A stretch of DNA of 64,000 nt. Origin: Parietaria judaica. Lineage: Eukaryota; Streptophyta; Magnoliopsida; Rosales; Urticaceae. Position numbers and translations under genes: made by a program. A model generated the notes under the pieces. The model did not search any database and was not told the origin of the DNA. It saw nothing but the letters and a program-made list of their open reading frames with translations. Each line of letters begins with the position of its first letter. Position 1 is the first letter of the stretch. Shown here in pieces: positions 46,495 through 57,436 of this stretch. Where the stretch lies: positions 16,894,532-16,958,531 of the forward strand of contig OX940871.1 in the NCBI GenBank assembly GCA_954871525.1. Direction: 5' to 3'.

Positions 46495-46804
46495 TGTAAA
46501 TTGCAAGTCCCTTGTATTCGATCTCATTAAATCAGAGAAGCATTTCCCTTTCTTCTTTGTCTTATTTTTCCTGATTGCTTGCTACTCATCATCATTACAC
46601 ATACATATATACACGATGCAATTTTTTTTTAGCTCTTTCATAAGGACTCCAAAGTTAAGCGTGCTTGGCTTGGAGCAATTTTGGGATCAGTGACCTACTG
46701 GGATGTTTCTAGGAGAGCGTGCGAGTGACGACAAAGCACGCTGAAAAGACTCGTGCTGACCTGTACGGACGATCATCAATTCGATTGAGTTGCTCGGTGT
46801 TACA
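46495..46804 (+). mobile_element. Cassandra-like LTR carrying 5S rRNA sequence
   Basis: 46641-46725 matches the 3' two thirds of plant 5S rRNA: GACTCCAAAGTTAAGCGTGC (5S: GAACTCCGCAGTTAAGCGTGC), then TTGGGATCAGTGACC and TACTGGGATGTTTCT (5S: GATGGGTGACCTCCTGGGAAGTCCTCG). It continues with CAAAGCACGCTGAAAAGACT, CAATTCGATTGAGTTGCTCG and ends GTGTTACA, as I recall for Cassandra TRIM LTRs. No primer site follows, so this is a solo or truncated LTR. The left end is uncertain; TGTAAATTGCAAG at 46495 is a candidate start giving 310 bp, a normal Cassandra length, but no target duplication supports it. Confidence 0.65.
46641..46725 (+). pseudogene. 5S rRNA-derived segment (A box and C box remnants)
   Basis: Retains the RNA polymerase III internal promoter words AGTTAAGCGTGCTTGG (A box region) and a damaged GATCAGTGACCTACTGGG (C box region). 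The 5' third of 5S is missing or unrecognisable, so it is not a functional 5S gene. Confidence 0.75.
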
Positions 46805-47120
46805 AGGCTAGACTTCTTAGCCCTTAGGAGGGATGCTCAGAAACAGAACCCACGGCTCCAATGGGTCCGTAACAAATGCCTATAATTCCGAGCAATTAGT
46901 TTGATAAACTGATTGTAGGTAAAGTGGAGTTTGACGTATAATTTAATAATAAATATGTTTGGTAAAGTTCTATATTGCAACACTTGAACAACAGTATAAG
47001 TTGACCATCGTACATATTCTGCTTTTTCAATGCTTACCGATTATCCCCTCTCATAAGTCCATATAATGCAGACAACAAAAAAAATTGTGATAAAAGATAA
47101 AAAAATGTGGGTCGGAGATT
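46805..47120. other. Unassigned spacer
   Basis: No gene. The last bases before the array (TGTGGGTCGGAGATTCTCGG) resemble the gag end of the neighbouring units and may be a trace of a lost unit. Confidence 0.4.
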
Positions 47121-48294
47121 CTCGGGCTCGTTAATACAATGGATAAACAGTTAAATTAATATCTATGAAAAATACTATTAAAATAGACAATAACTAAATT
47201 CAGGCAAGAAACTAATTATTCAATTTTAATTATTAATTATACAAAATAATTAATCTTGATTTTATTTTTCTCGAATAGGATTTAAAAAATAAATCGAAAT
47301 TAAATTGAAATCAACTATAAATTAAACCAAAATTAATTTCAAATCATTATTTTCAAATTTGGGTTAATTTGATTAAAACAATTTTTAACCCAAACTAATA
47401 AAAATTAAAAACTAGATTTGAAATTAAATTAATTTAATTTAAATAGATAATTTAAAATATAAAATATAAAATCAAAAATTAAAACCAAAAATCAATTGGC
47501 TCGAGGCTTCCTCGTCGATCCATTAATCAGACCAACTTGGCCCGATCATCGCCAAAAGCCCATGGGCTTTAGTTGAGCTGCACTTCAACCGGGCCCAAGG
47601 CGCACCTGTTGGGTATCCCTCCTATTTGGAAGACCAACAATGTGGGTTATTTTCACCCATTGATTCATGTACCCGGCCCATGAAGCCTAGGTCATAAATG
47701 ACTTAGATGAGATGAAGAAATAGAAGAGTGAAGGAGAGAGAGAAAACAAGAGAAAGAGAGAGAGAGAGTAAATTCGCGGTTTCCGCCCAGTTTCGTCGAC
47801 CCTCAGGAAAATCAACATTGCGCACTCGTTCAACGTTGTATCGTCGTGATTTTTGGACAGAACGTTCCTAAGACATACAGGTATGTTCTGAACGGTGGAG
47901 ATGTGGTTTGGGATTTCTAGAAGAGTGGAAATTAGAGGCTGTTTTGTGAGAGCGTTTTTCACAAATTCTTCTCTTGCTTGTTTGTTGTAATCTGAGATTG
48001 GTGTTCGATCTTGATGATGATGTTGATGTATGCCTCTAGTTTTATCTAGGGAAGACTTCGTTTGTACCTCACTCTTGATTATAGTGGATTTTAAGCGGCC
48101 AACGGGTCCCGTGGTTTTTTACTCCGTTTTGGGGGTTTTTCCACGCTAAAATTGTCTCGTGTTCGTGGTTGTGTTTCGATTATTATCGCCTTCATATTTC
48201 AGGGGCTATTGGGAGATATTGAGATTCTGTTGCGTTGCGTTGCGCTTTCTCCCAACAAAGTGGTATCAGAGCCGTGGTTTGATTTTGTGCGACT

Positions 48295-48513
48295 ATGGAG
48301 GCGAACACGTCACGAATGGAGAGTTTGAACGGTTCCAATTACAATGTTTGGAAAGGAAAAATGGAAGACCTGCTCTTTGTCAAGAATTTCCACTTGCCGG
48401 TTTTCTCTACCGAGAAACCCAAAGGAAAAAGTGATGAAGAATGGAATTTGTTGCATCGACAAGTTTGTGGGTATATTCGACAATTGGTGGAGGACAATTC
48501 TCGGGCTCGTTAA
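48295..48513 (+). pseudogene. Truncated copia gag N-terminus, unit 1
   Basis: 72 codons beginning [20 protein letters not shown], the start of a UBN2-type copia gag (LNGSNYxxWKxKM). Similarity to gag ends after VEDN, where the reading frame enters the next unit and stops. It sits 22 bp after the primer site. Confidence 0.85.
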
Positions 48514-49104
48514 TACAATGGATAAACAATTAAATTAATATCTATGAAAAATACTATTAAAATAGACAATAACTAAATACAGGCAAGAAACTAATTATTC
48601 AATTTTAATTATTAATTATACAAAATAATTAATCTTGATATTATTTTTCTCGAATAGGATTTAAAAAATAAATCGAAATTAAATTGAAATCAACTATAAA
48701 TTAAACCAAAATTAATTTCAAGTCATTATTTTCAAATTTGGGTTAATTTGATTAAAATAATTTTTAACCCAAACTAATAAAAATTAAAAACTAGATTTGA
48801 AATTAAATTAATTTAATTTAAATAGATAATTTTGAAATATGAAATAAAAAATAAAAACCAAAAATCAATTGGCTCGAGGCTTCCTCATCGATCCATTAAT
48901 CAGACCAACTTGGCCCGATCATCGCCAAAAGCACATTGGCTTTAGTTGAGCTGCACTTCGACCGGGCCCAAGGCGCAGCTGTTACGTATCCCTCCTATTT
49001 GGAAGCCTTACAATGTGGGTTATTTTTGACCCATTGATTCATGTACCCGGCCCATGAAGCCTAGGTCATAAATGACTTAGATGAGATGAAGAAATAGAAG
49101 AGTG

Positions 49105-49380
49105 AAGGAGAGAGAGAAAACAAGAGAAAAAGAGAAAGAGAGTAAATTCGCGGTTTCCACCCAGTTTCGTCGACCCTCATGCGCCCTCGTTCACCGTTGT
49201 ATCGTTGTGCTTTTAGGACAGAACGTTCCTAAGACATAGAGGTGAAGGAGAGAGAGAAAACAAGAGAAAAAGAGAAAGAGAGTAAATTCGCGGTTTCCAC
49301 CCAGTTTCGTCGACCCTCATGCGCCCTCGTTCACCGTTGTATCGTTGTGCTTTTTGGACAGAACGTTCCTAAGACATAGA
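49105..49380. repeat. Local tandem duplication within array unit 2
   Basis: The stretch GTGAAGGAGAGAGAGAAAAC ... CTAAGACATAGAG occurs twice in direct succession, near 49104-49241 and 49242-49380, with one or two differences. Units 1 and 3 have it once. Confidence 0.85.
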
Positions 49381-49800
49381 GGTACGTTCTGAACGGTGGA
49401 GATGTGGTTTGGGTATTTCTAAGTCGGTCTGAAGAGTGGAAATTAGAGGTTGTTTTGTGAGAACGTTTTTCACAAATTCTTCTCTTGCTTGTTTGTTGTA
49501 ATCTGAGATTGGTGTTCGATCTTGATGATGATGTTAATGTATGCCTCTAGTTTTATCTAGGGAAGACTTCGTTTGTACCTCACTCTTGATTATAGTGGAT
49601 TTAAAGTGGCCTACGGGTCCCGTGGTTTTTTACTCCGTTTTGGGGGTTTTTCCACGCTAAAATTGTCTCGTGTTCGTGGTTGTGTTTCGATTATTATCGC
49701 CTTTATATTTCAGCGGCTATTGGGAGATGTTGAGATTCCGGCGCGTTGCGCTTTCTCCCAACAAAGTGGTATGAGAGCCGTGGTTTGATTTTGTGCGACT

Positions 49801-49983
49801 ATGGAGGCGAACACGTCACGAATGGAGAGTTTGAACGGTTCCAATTACAATGTTTGGAAAGGAAAAATGGAAGACCTGCTCTTTGTCAAGAATTTCCACT
49901 TGCCGGTTTTCTCTACCGAGAAACCCGAAGGAAAAAGTGATGAAGAATGGAATTTTTTGCATCGACAAGTTTGTGGAGGATAA
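49801..49983 (+). pseudogene. Truncated copia gag N-terminus, unit 2
   Basis: 60 codons, nearly identical to unit 1 ([20 protein letters not shown]), but about 27 bp are lost before the junction so it ends HRQVCGG. Confidence 0.85.
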
Positions 49984-51154
49984 TTCTCGGGCTCGTTAAT
50001 ACAATGGATAAACAATTAGATTAATATCTATGAAAAATACTATTAAAATAGACAATAACTAAATTCAGGCAAGAAACTAATTATTCAATTTTAATTTTTA
50101 ATTATACAATATAATTAATCTTGATTTTATTTTTCTCGAATAGGATTTAAAAAATAAATCGAAATTAAATTGAAATCAACTATAAATTAAACCAAAATTA
50201 ATTTCAAATCATTATTTTCAAATCTGAGTTAATTTCATTAAAAAAAATTTAACCCAAACTAATAAAAATTAAAAACTAGATTTGAAATTAAATTAATTTA
50301 ATTTAAATAGATAATTTACAATATCAAATCAAAAATTAAAACCAAAAATCAATTGGCTTGAGGCTTCCTCATCGATCCATTAATCAGACCAACTTGGCCC
50401 GAGCATCGCCAAAAGCCCATGGGCTTTAGTTTTGCTGCACTTCGACCGGGCCCAAGGCGCAGCTGTTAGGTATCCCTCCTATTTGGAAGCCCAACAATGT
50501 GGGTTATTTTCGACCCATTGATTCATGTACCCGGCCCATGAAGCCTAGGTCATAAATAACTTAGATGAGATGAAGAAATAGAAGAGTGAAGGAGAGAGAG
50601 AAAACAAGAGAAAAAGAGAAATATAGTAAATTCGCCGTTTCCGCCCAGGTTCATCGACCCTCAGGAAAATCGACATGGCGCACTCGTTCACCATTCGATC
50701 GTCGTGATTTTTGGACAGAACATTTCTAAGACATAGAGGTACGTTCAAAAAGGGTGGAGATGTGGTTTGGGTATTTGTAGGTCGGTCTGAATAATGGAAA
50801 TCAGAGGCTGTTTTGTGAGAACGTTTTTCACAAATTCTTCTCTTGCTTGTTTGTTGTAATCCGAGATTGGTGTTCGATTTGATGATGATTATGTATGCCT
50901 CTTGTTCAATCTAGGGAAGACTTCGTTTGTACCCCACTCTTGATAGTAGTGAATTTTAAGCGGCCTACGGGTCCCGTTGTTTTTTACTCCGTTTTGGGGG
51001 TTTTTCCACGCTAAAATTGTTTCGTGTTCGTGGTTGTGTTTTGATTATTAATGCCTTCATATTTCAGCGGCTATTGGGAGATATTGAGATTCCGTTGCGT
51101 TGCGCTTTCTCCCAACAAAGTGGTATCAGAGCCGTGGTTTGATTTTGTGCGAAT

Positions 51155-51373
51155 ATGGAGGCGAACATGTTACGAATGGAGAGTTTGAACGGTTCCAATT
51201 ACAATGTTTGGAAAGGAAAAATGGAAGACCTGCTCTTTGTCAAGAATTTCCACTTGCCGGTTTTCTCTACCAAGAAACCCGAAGGAAAAAGTGATGAAGA
51301 ATGGAATTTGTTGCATCGACAAGTTTGTGGGTACATTCGACAATGGGTTGAGGACAATTCTCGGGCTCGCTAA
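51155..51373 (+). pseudogene. Truncated copia gag N-terminus, unit 3
   Basis: 72 codons, starts [20 protein letters not shown]. Same junction after VEDN as unit 1. Confidence 0.85.
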
Positions 51374-51773
51374 TACAATGGATAAACAATTAAATTAATA
51401 TCTATGAAAAATACTATTAAAATAGACAATAACTAAATTCAGGCAAGAAACTAATTATTCAATTTTAATTATTAATTATACAAAATAATTAATCTTGATT
51501 TTATTTTTCTCGAATAGTATTTAAAACATAAATTGAAATTAAATTGAAATCAACAATAAATTAAACCAAAATAAATTTCAAATCATTATTTTCAAATCTG
51601 GGTTAATTTGATTAAAATAATTTTTAACACAAACTAATAAAAATTAAAAACTAGATTTGAAATTAAATTAATTTAATTTAAATAGATAATTTAAAATATC
51701 AAATCAAAAATTAAAACCAAAAATCAGTTGGCTCGAGGCTTCCTTATCGATCCATTAATCAGACTTAAGCGAC

Positions 51774-52966
51774 GTGGGTCCATGGTCCCCATGATAGCTT
51801 TGTAAAGGACTAATTGCAAAATTAGGATATTTGTTATTCTAATTTATGATAGAAAAATTGAAAATGAAGCTTTTGTCAAGTTTTGGAATGTAATATTAAA
51901 AAAAGTTTTGGAAAGTTTCAAAAAGTTGCCGCAAAAGTACCTAACGTTTTGCCCGAGAAATAGCTGATCGGAAAAAGTCAAAACTGGAATAAATTGGCAA
52001 CATCAATGTTGTAGTAAATTTAATTCTAAGAGTTTTTTTATTCTATGATTTTGTGTGTAAAAGCTATGGAGAAAAAGATATGAATTATAGATCATGAGAA
52101 TTACTTAGCTAATAGTAAGAGATGAAATTCGACCAAGCCTTGTTGGATAAGCCCACTAGGTATTTCCTTTATCATATTTTATTAAAAGATTAATTATGTT
52201 AATTATCATGATAAACATATAAGGTACGATTTTGAATCATGAAAATTGCAAAGCTTGGTTACCAAGCAAGAGTTCGCGATTTTGAGCATGAGTAGAAATC
52301 GAAATTTATATGTTATGGTAATTTAAGATACTAATTAATCAAATTCAAATATGGTATTAATCAAAAATAAATAAATAATAATTACATCATGAATATTAAT
52401 TGTGCATGAATCATACGAACTTGATTTGCAAGTTTTAAATAAAGATTCATATTGCATGATAATTAATATTGATTGATTCATAATCATATTTAATTTATGG
52501 GTTATTTACAAATAAGGAAAAAGATTGATAAATCATGTATCACCGAAATTGATTTAATAGGAATTAATTTTTGATTAAAAATAATGTTAGAAATTGACAA
52601 CACCTATTCATGGAATGGGATTGGATTGGATTTCTTGGTTAGTTAAACAAAATGTATTCCCTTGATTGTAATATGATGAAATCGAATTATGCCTAATATG
52701 GTTAGCATTTGATTTTCATGATACATATTTAAATCATATGAAATTAAATCTTTTGGCACTTAATCATCATAATTTTGAACTCCTTTACTAAATGGGAAGA
52801 TTGGAATTGTTTCTTGATTGATTTATAATTGACATTAATTAAGGTTGATTGATTTATCTAAAATTGGAAATTATGTGTGCATGCCTTTTACCATAAATTC
52901 AAGGCTTAAGCATCACATTTCCACACCACTCTCATATGCGAAATTGGCATGTTCTCTCTCTCGAAT

Positions 52967-52997
<31 letters not shown>

Positions 52998-53510
52998 CCC
53001 CCCTCTCTCTCTCTCTCTCTCTCTCTAGAAATCGGCTAAGCAAGAAAGCAACGAAGTTCCGTCAACGAAGCCCACACTTTGTGTATGAGAAAGTTCAAGG
53101 GAACATCCCGGACGACTTTGGGAGTTTCCTTGGCATTTTGGAAGTTGTGCGGAAGCTCTGCTCAACCTCCCTAGGCGCATTCTCAAAGGCCGGCGGAAGC
53201 TCTGTCCAAATTCAGAAAGCGCAGTGGAAGTCATTGTGAGAAAAAGGTACGGCCTTATGCATTGGGTAAATAAATGCAAAACCATTTTATTGCTTATTTA
53301 TTTCCTTTATTAGAATTAATAATTACGTGTTTGAATAAATAACTAATTACTTAACTGATCGGATCTCTGTTATCTTGGTGCTCAGTTCTAGAAAAAGAAA
53401 GTAACTCCAGAAAATGTAAAATGGGCATTTCCATGTAAAACAAAATTTAAAAAGTTACCCCGATGGATCGAGGGCCCATCTCGAGATATGACGGAGGGGA
53501 CGGTAATCAT
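51774..53510 (+). repeat. LTR-like block, inverted relative to 61943-64000
   Basis: Several separated words match the reverse complement of the 61943-63660 LTR in the same order: CTTAAGCG..GGGTCCATGGTCCCC (51776) versus GCTTAAGTG..GGGTCCATTGTCCCA; CCGCAAAAGTACC (51934) versus TGGCAAAAGTACC; CTCTCTCTAGAAATCGGCTAAG (53017) versus CTCTCTTGTTCGGCTTAAG; GGTACGGCCTTATGCATTGG (53249) versus GGTACGGCCTTATGAATTGG. So it is a related LTR in the opposite orientation, much diverged. A CT run lies at 52965-53028. The open frames here are low-complexity. No intact ends or primer site seen. Confidence 0.55.
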
Positions 53511-53514
53511 TTTC

Positions 53515-54426
53515 CCAAACAAGTAGGGCACTGTTTCCTATCAAGGAACACTCCATGTCTGGTTGGTAAATTACCTCCCTTGGACTTTGACATCGCAAAA
53601 CGTTCAAGTAGCTTATCAATGTAGGCTGATTTAGATAAAGCTATAAGCCAGTTGTTTCGATCCCTAAATATACGGATCCCAAGAACATAAATGTCTTTTC
53701 TCCCATGTCCTTCATTTGTAATTGCTTAGATAGCCATGCTTTCACGTCCGAAAGCCTCTTCACACTGTATCCAATGAGAAGAATATAACTGCGGTAAAGA
53801 ACAAGGAATATCTCCACAGTATCATCATTTAGTTTATATATGCAGGCCTCAGTGATGTTCTGTATGAATCCGTAGGTCTTGATGGTCTCATCAAACCTTT
53901 GATTCGAGGATCTGGAAGCTTGCTTCAACCTATAAATGGGTTTGAGTAATCTGCAAACCATCCTTCCTTGACCCTTTTGCACGAACCCTTCTGGTTGGTC
54001 CATATAGATGTTCTCGTCAATGTTCCCGTTCAGGAAGGCGGTTTTGATGTCCATCTGCCAAATCTGGTAATTGAGACTACAGGCTATGGCCCTGAGAATC
54101 CTGATGGAATTGTACTTAGCGAGTGGAGCGAATGTCTCATCGAAATCAATACCTTCCCTCTAAGTAAAACCCTTAGCCACTAGTCTAGCCTTGAAGGTTT
54201 CAACCTTCCCGTCCTATCCTCTCTTTGTCTTGTATACCCACGTACATCCAATGGTTTTGAAACCATCCGGTAAAACCCAAAGTTCCCAGACTTCGTTAGA
54301 ATCCATTGATTCTATTTCTTGGTTAATGGCTTCCTGCCACTCTTCCTTATCAGGATCATCCATAGCTTGCTTAAAGCTTATAGGATCTTCAACACTAGTG
54401 TTTGTTGCAACTAGGTGAAATACCAA
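53515..54426 (-). pseudogene. Copia C reverse transcriptase fragment
   Basis: In coding order on the minus strand: 54426-54214 with EDPISFKQAMDDPDKEEWQE and VWELWVLPDGFKTIGCTWVY; 54054-53641 with MDIKTAFLNGNIDENIYMDQ, IYRLKQASRSSNQRFDE and a region near SYILLIG where YVDD is lost; 53640-53515 with GIRIFRDR and SAYIDKLLERF, then similarity stops. Integrase, RNase H and most of gag are absent. Frameshifted and non-functional. Confidence 0.85.
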
Positions 54427-54976
54427 TTCAATGTACTCGCAGTGTAATAACTAGTATTTAGAACCTCCCACTACTTTTGAGTACTCTTAAAGTTTTTTAA
54501 GAAACTTTAATTAGGATTGCTCCTAGTATTGGTCTGTTATGAACCTCCCACTACATCAGAGTATCATTTGGCTCTGATCTTAGGACCGTAGTTTCCGTAC
54601 TCTTTTTCAACAACAGACACTGCTGGTGAAAATGTGACTTTTTGTCACTTTATTCCATCATGAGAAATATCAATCTCTAAGTTCACTATCTATTATTCTA
54701 TGGTAATTATAAATGACATATGTTTTAAAGAAAACTATTAGATCATTTTTGGAGACTATAGGTTATTAACAGTAATCATGTCACAACTTTTATTTTTATC
54801 CGGATATTGCAAAATAATTCTAAGGAAAGAACATCTTTATTGATATAGAATTATTCCATGCAATAAATATATCCAAAAATAAAATGACGTCTTATGAATG
54901 CAAAAGTTAATGAAAGCAATAAACCTAAATCGAAAGTAAACTTAAAGCATGCTTCTTTCTTCAAGACACTCGAATA
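54427..54976 (-). other. Non-coding stretch between RT fragment and three-exon gene
   Basis: No gene. The phrase GAACCTCCCACTAC is present twice (54459 and 54542), each followed by a (T)GAGTA(C/T)-like word. This may be retroelement leader sequence but has no ends that can be identified. Confidence 0.4.
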
Positions 54977-55778
54977 CTAGCCTTTGTTGTACACAGAGGA
55001 ACTCTTCTCAAAAGAGCTTCCTGAACCTGCATCTGAAAAAAGAGAAAATGAAATAAGCAAACGTTAGTATTTTAATATATGGATTCGAGATTAAATCTCT
55101 CCAACAAAAACTAACTTCTTGGGTTTAATAGAAGAATAATTACCTCTCCAAGCCGTCATATGTTCTGGACAAAACATATGTCCATTTTTTCTCGGTTTGT
55201 TGTTGCAAATGTAGCATAATGCCACTTGTTTGTCTTTCTTTATCCCAAAAGTCACTTCTGAAAAAACAAACTTGCAATGTTTTAGAATTTTAATCTATGG
55301 ATCTGAGATATTAAATCTCTCCAATAAAATCTAATAGTAAAGGTCTTACCCTTTGCTGAACCGAGATAAGCTCTACACCGTAAATAACCGTATACTCTTC
55401 TCTTGCTTCCACATTTGAAACACATTGCAAAATTCCCGACGTTCCTTTCTTTTCTTCCAGGTTCAGCCTTCGATTCAATTTTACGCTTGTTATGTTTCGC
55501 AATTGCCTTCATGACAAGATTCATAACTTTATTCACATTATTCAACAATCTTCCAATTTCATCATGAGATGTTTTGAGAAATGAGTCTTTGTAGGCATGA
55601 CTTTTGAGTGGATATTGATCAAGATGGTGAGCAAGTAAATTGTACTCACTGTTATACTTGAACCATTCAGTATCTTTCTCAAATATCGTTGGTGGCGATC
55701 TACTAACTTTTGCTCAAAAGGTGAATAAGAGCCAACAGATTGTTGTTCATCATTTAAGATGTCAATCGGATCAGACAT
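54977..55778 (-). CDS. Unrecognised three-exon gene, cysteine-rich, one frameshift
   Basis: Exons 55778-55350, 55257-55144 and 55032-54977, with introns of 92 and 111 bp that have GTAAGA...TTTTTTCAG and GTAATT...TTTTTTCAG ends. Joined length is 599 nt; the frame is continuous except for one missing base in an A-run at 55708-55711, which would make 199 codons. Start MSDPIDILNDEQQSVGSYSP. The middle is helical and basic (NKVMNLVMKAIAKHNKRKIE). Cysteine pattern: CFKC at about 120-123 and a Cys near 135 in exon 1, then CYIC (158-161), His170, Cys173 and His176 in exon 2 - a likely zinc-binding module that spans an intron. It ends VYNKG-stop. I do not recognise the family. It lies between copia C fragments and may belong to a retroelement leader or be a captured host gene. 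The missing base could also be a sequencing error. Confidence 0.55.
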
Positions 55779-56957
55779 TTTAACTAACATTGAAAAATAA
55801 ACTTATTAAAGTTTATTATAGGTAGAATGTTTTTAGAAAAATATTTTTGTTCAAAATAGTTACATGAGGCAAACATCTTCTGAGAAAACGTTAATTAAAC
55901 CCTTTAATTGTTTCGTGATAATTTAACCGACTGTACACGTCTTTGTCGTCCTTTATGGAATGGTCACTCTAGGGTGACTCGCGGTATCAACTGTGTAGTT
56001 TGGATAAACTACGTTTTAATCATAAACTTAATTAACATTCAAAGCAAGAACTACCAAAGTTCCCTATGATTATTAACTATCACCATAGATGGTCGGGAAG
56101 CACCAACTTTCGTGGAAGCTTAACCCATTATTTTTGGTTCTCATGATCCTTTTTGAAACGTCGTCCTTGGGGAATGGTCACACTAGGGTGACTCGCTGTC
56201 CATTTTCAATATTACTTTGTCCCCATATTCTTTTGGAACTATCACGGTGTCAAACATTCCACAAGCACACCTTCCTTGGGGAATGGACACACTAAAGTGA
56301 CTCGAGGCGGTGTGGTCAACAGACCTTGTAAAAGTAATAATTGAGACTTTTATTTTTATTCTATACTTGCCATTGTTTTTAGAAATAACGTTTTTTAATT
56401 TCTTAAGTTATTAAAAAACATAATATATATATATATAAATTATCTATTAATGACACATTAAAATTTCATATCTTGGCTTTCATTAATTACTTAACGTAAC
56501 ATTTAAGTAAGCCTAACTTTTATGTTTATTACTTTTTCGGTAGTGATAGATCAAACTGTACGCTCTTTAGGTAGATGGGATGGGTCCTAACCTGTCACCC
56601 ATAAGCGGATGGTGAACCGGCCTCATTTTTTATTCCCTCTTCCTTAGAAAAGATTGTACGTTTGAAATTTTTCCAACTAATAATGAACATCTTTACTGTT
56701 CATTATCATATGTTCATACGGTTATGAAAATAGGTTATAACAAATTATATCTATGATGAATATTTATAATTTTATGTTAATGATACTTATTCTCTAAGAA
56801 TTATCATTAAACATTTTAATGCCCTTTAATAAATATTAATAAATAATTATTAAATATTAAAATAAGACAATGATATTATTTTTGAATAATTATCATCCAT
56901 ATTTTAGTTTATTAAATAAGACAATGTTATTTAAATATCCATATTTAATTTAATGAA
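55779..56957 (-). other. Leader-like stretch with three spaced repeats
   Basis: No gene. The phrase GGAATGGTCACACTAGGGTG followed by ACTCG occurs three times (near 55957, 56171 and 56280), each preceded by a (C/T)GTCCTT or CTTCCTT word. From 56860 on, a TAAAATAAGACAATG...ATCATCCATATTTTA phrase is repeated, and recurs again at 61321 beyond the MULE, so the MULE landed inside this sequence. Confidence 0.55.
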
Positions 56958-57436
56958 TTATTAAAAGGGTTAATGACGGAAAAATCCCCAAAGTTTGGTC
57001 AAAGAACCTCTCAGGTACCCAAAGTCGAAAAATGACGGGTTATAATTTATATTATGAATTCAATATCTTGATCATGTTTGACCAAGTTTGTCGTCAGGTA
57101 TATTAAGATTGGAAATTAAACGACATTAATTAGAGAAAAAAATTAATTAGCTAAACTGCACATTAACAGGATACTTAAAACCGGTAATAAGTTGTCCATC
57201 GATAACACGTCTTACATTGTTCAATAATGCTCTACAATATATTGTCCACCGGAACAACATATTGTGTCGCATTACACAAAAATTAGGGTTAAACTACACC
57301 CAGTCATCATAACCCAAAGTGTACGACATAACCTTAGGCCTACTACGATATATTAGTAGTAATAAATTGTTCCAAAATAAAGGCCATCATCATACTATAG
57401 TAGTAATACTGTTCCAAAATAGTAACCTACCGGGAT

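Larger units (their letters stand above)
47121..51773 (+). mobile_element. Head-to-tail array of LTR-PBS-gag5' units (copia)
   Basis: Three complete units start at the same point CTCGGGCTCGTTAATAC: 47121-48499 (1379 bp), 48500-49985 (1486 bp), 49986-51359 (1374 bp), followed by a partial fourth (51360-51773). Each unit has about 1.13 kb of LTR ending CCCAACA (48257, 49763, 51117; about 1.26 kb in unit 2), a primer site TGGTATCAGAGCC (48261, 49767 with one mismatch, 51121), and the first 60-70 codons of a copia gag, joined directly to the next LTR copy at the same nucleotide in units 1 and 3. Unit 2 is longer because a 138-bp stretch (near 49105-49380) is duplicated. The arrangement suggests one deletion event followed by unequal exchange. 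Confidence 0.88.

Noticed and set aside
46641..46725. Functional 5S rRNA gene
   Set aside because: The 5' third is missing, the C box is damaged and LTR-like sequence follows; scored as 5S-derived sequence only.
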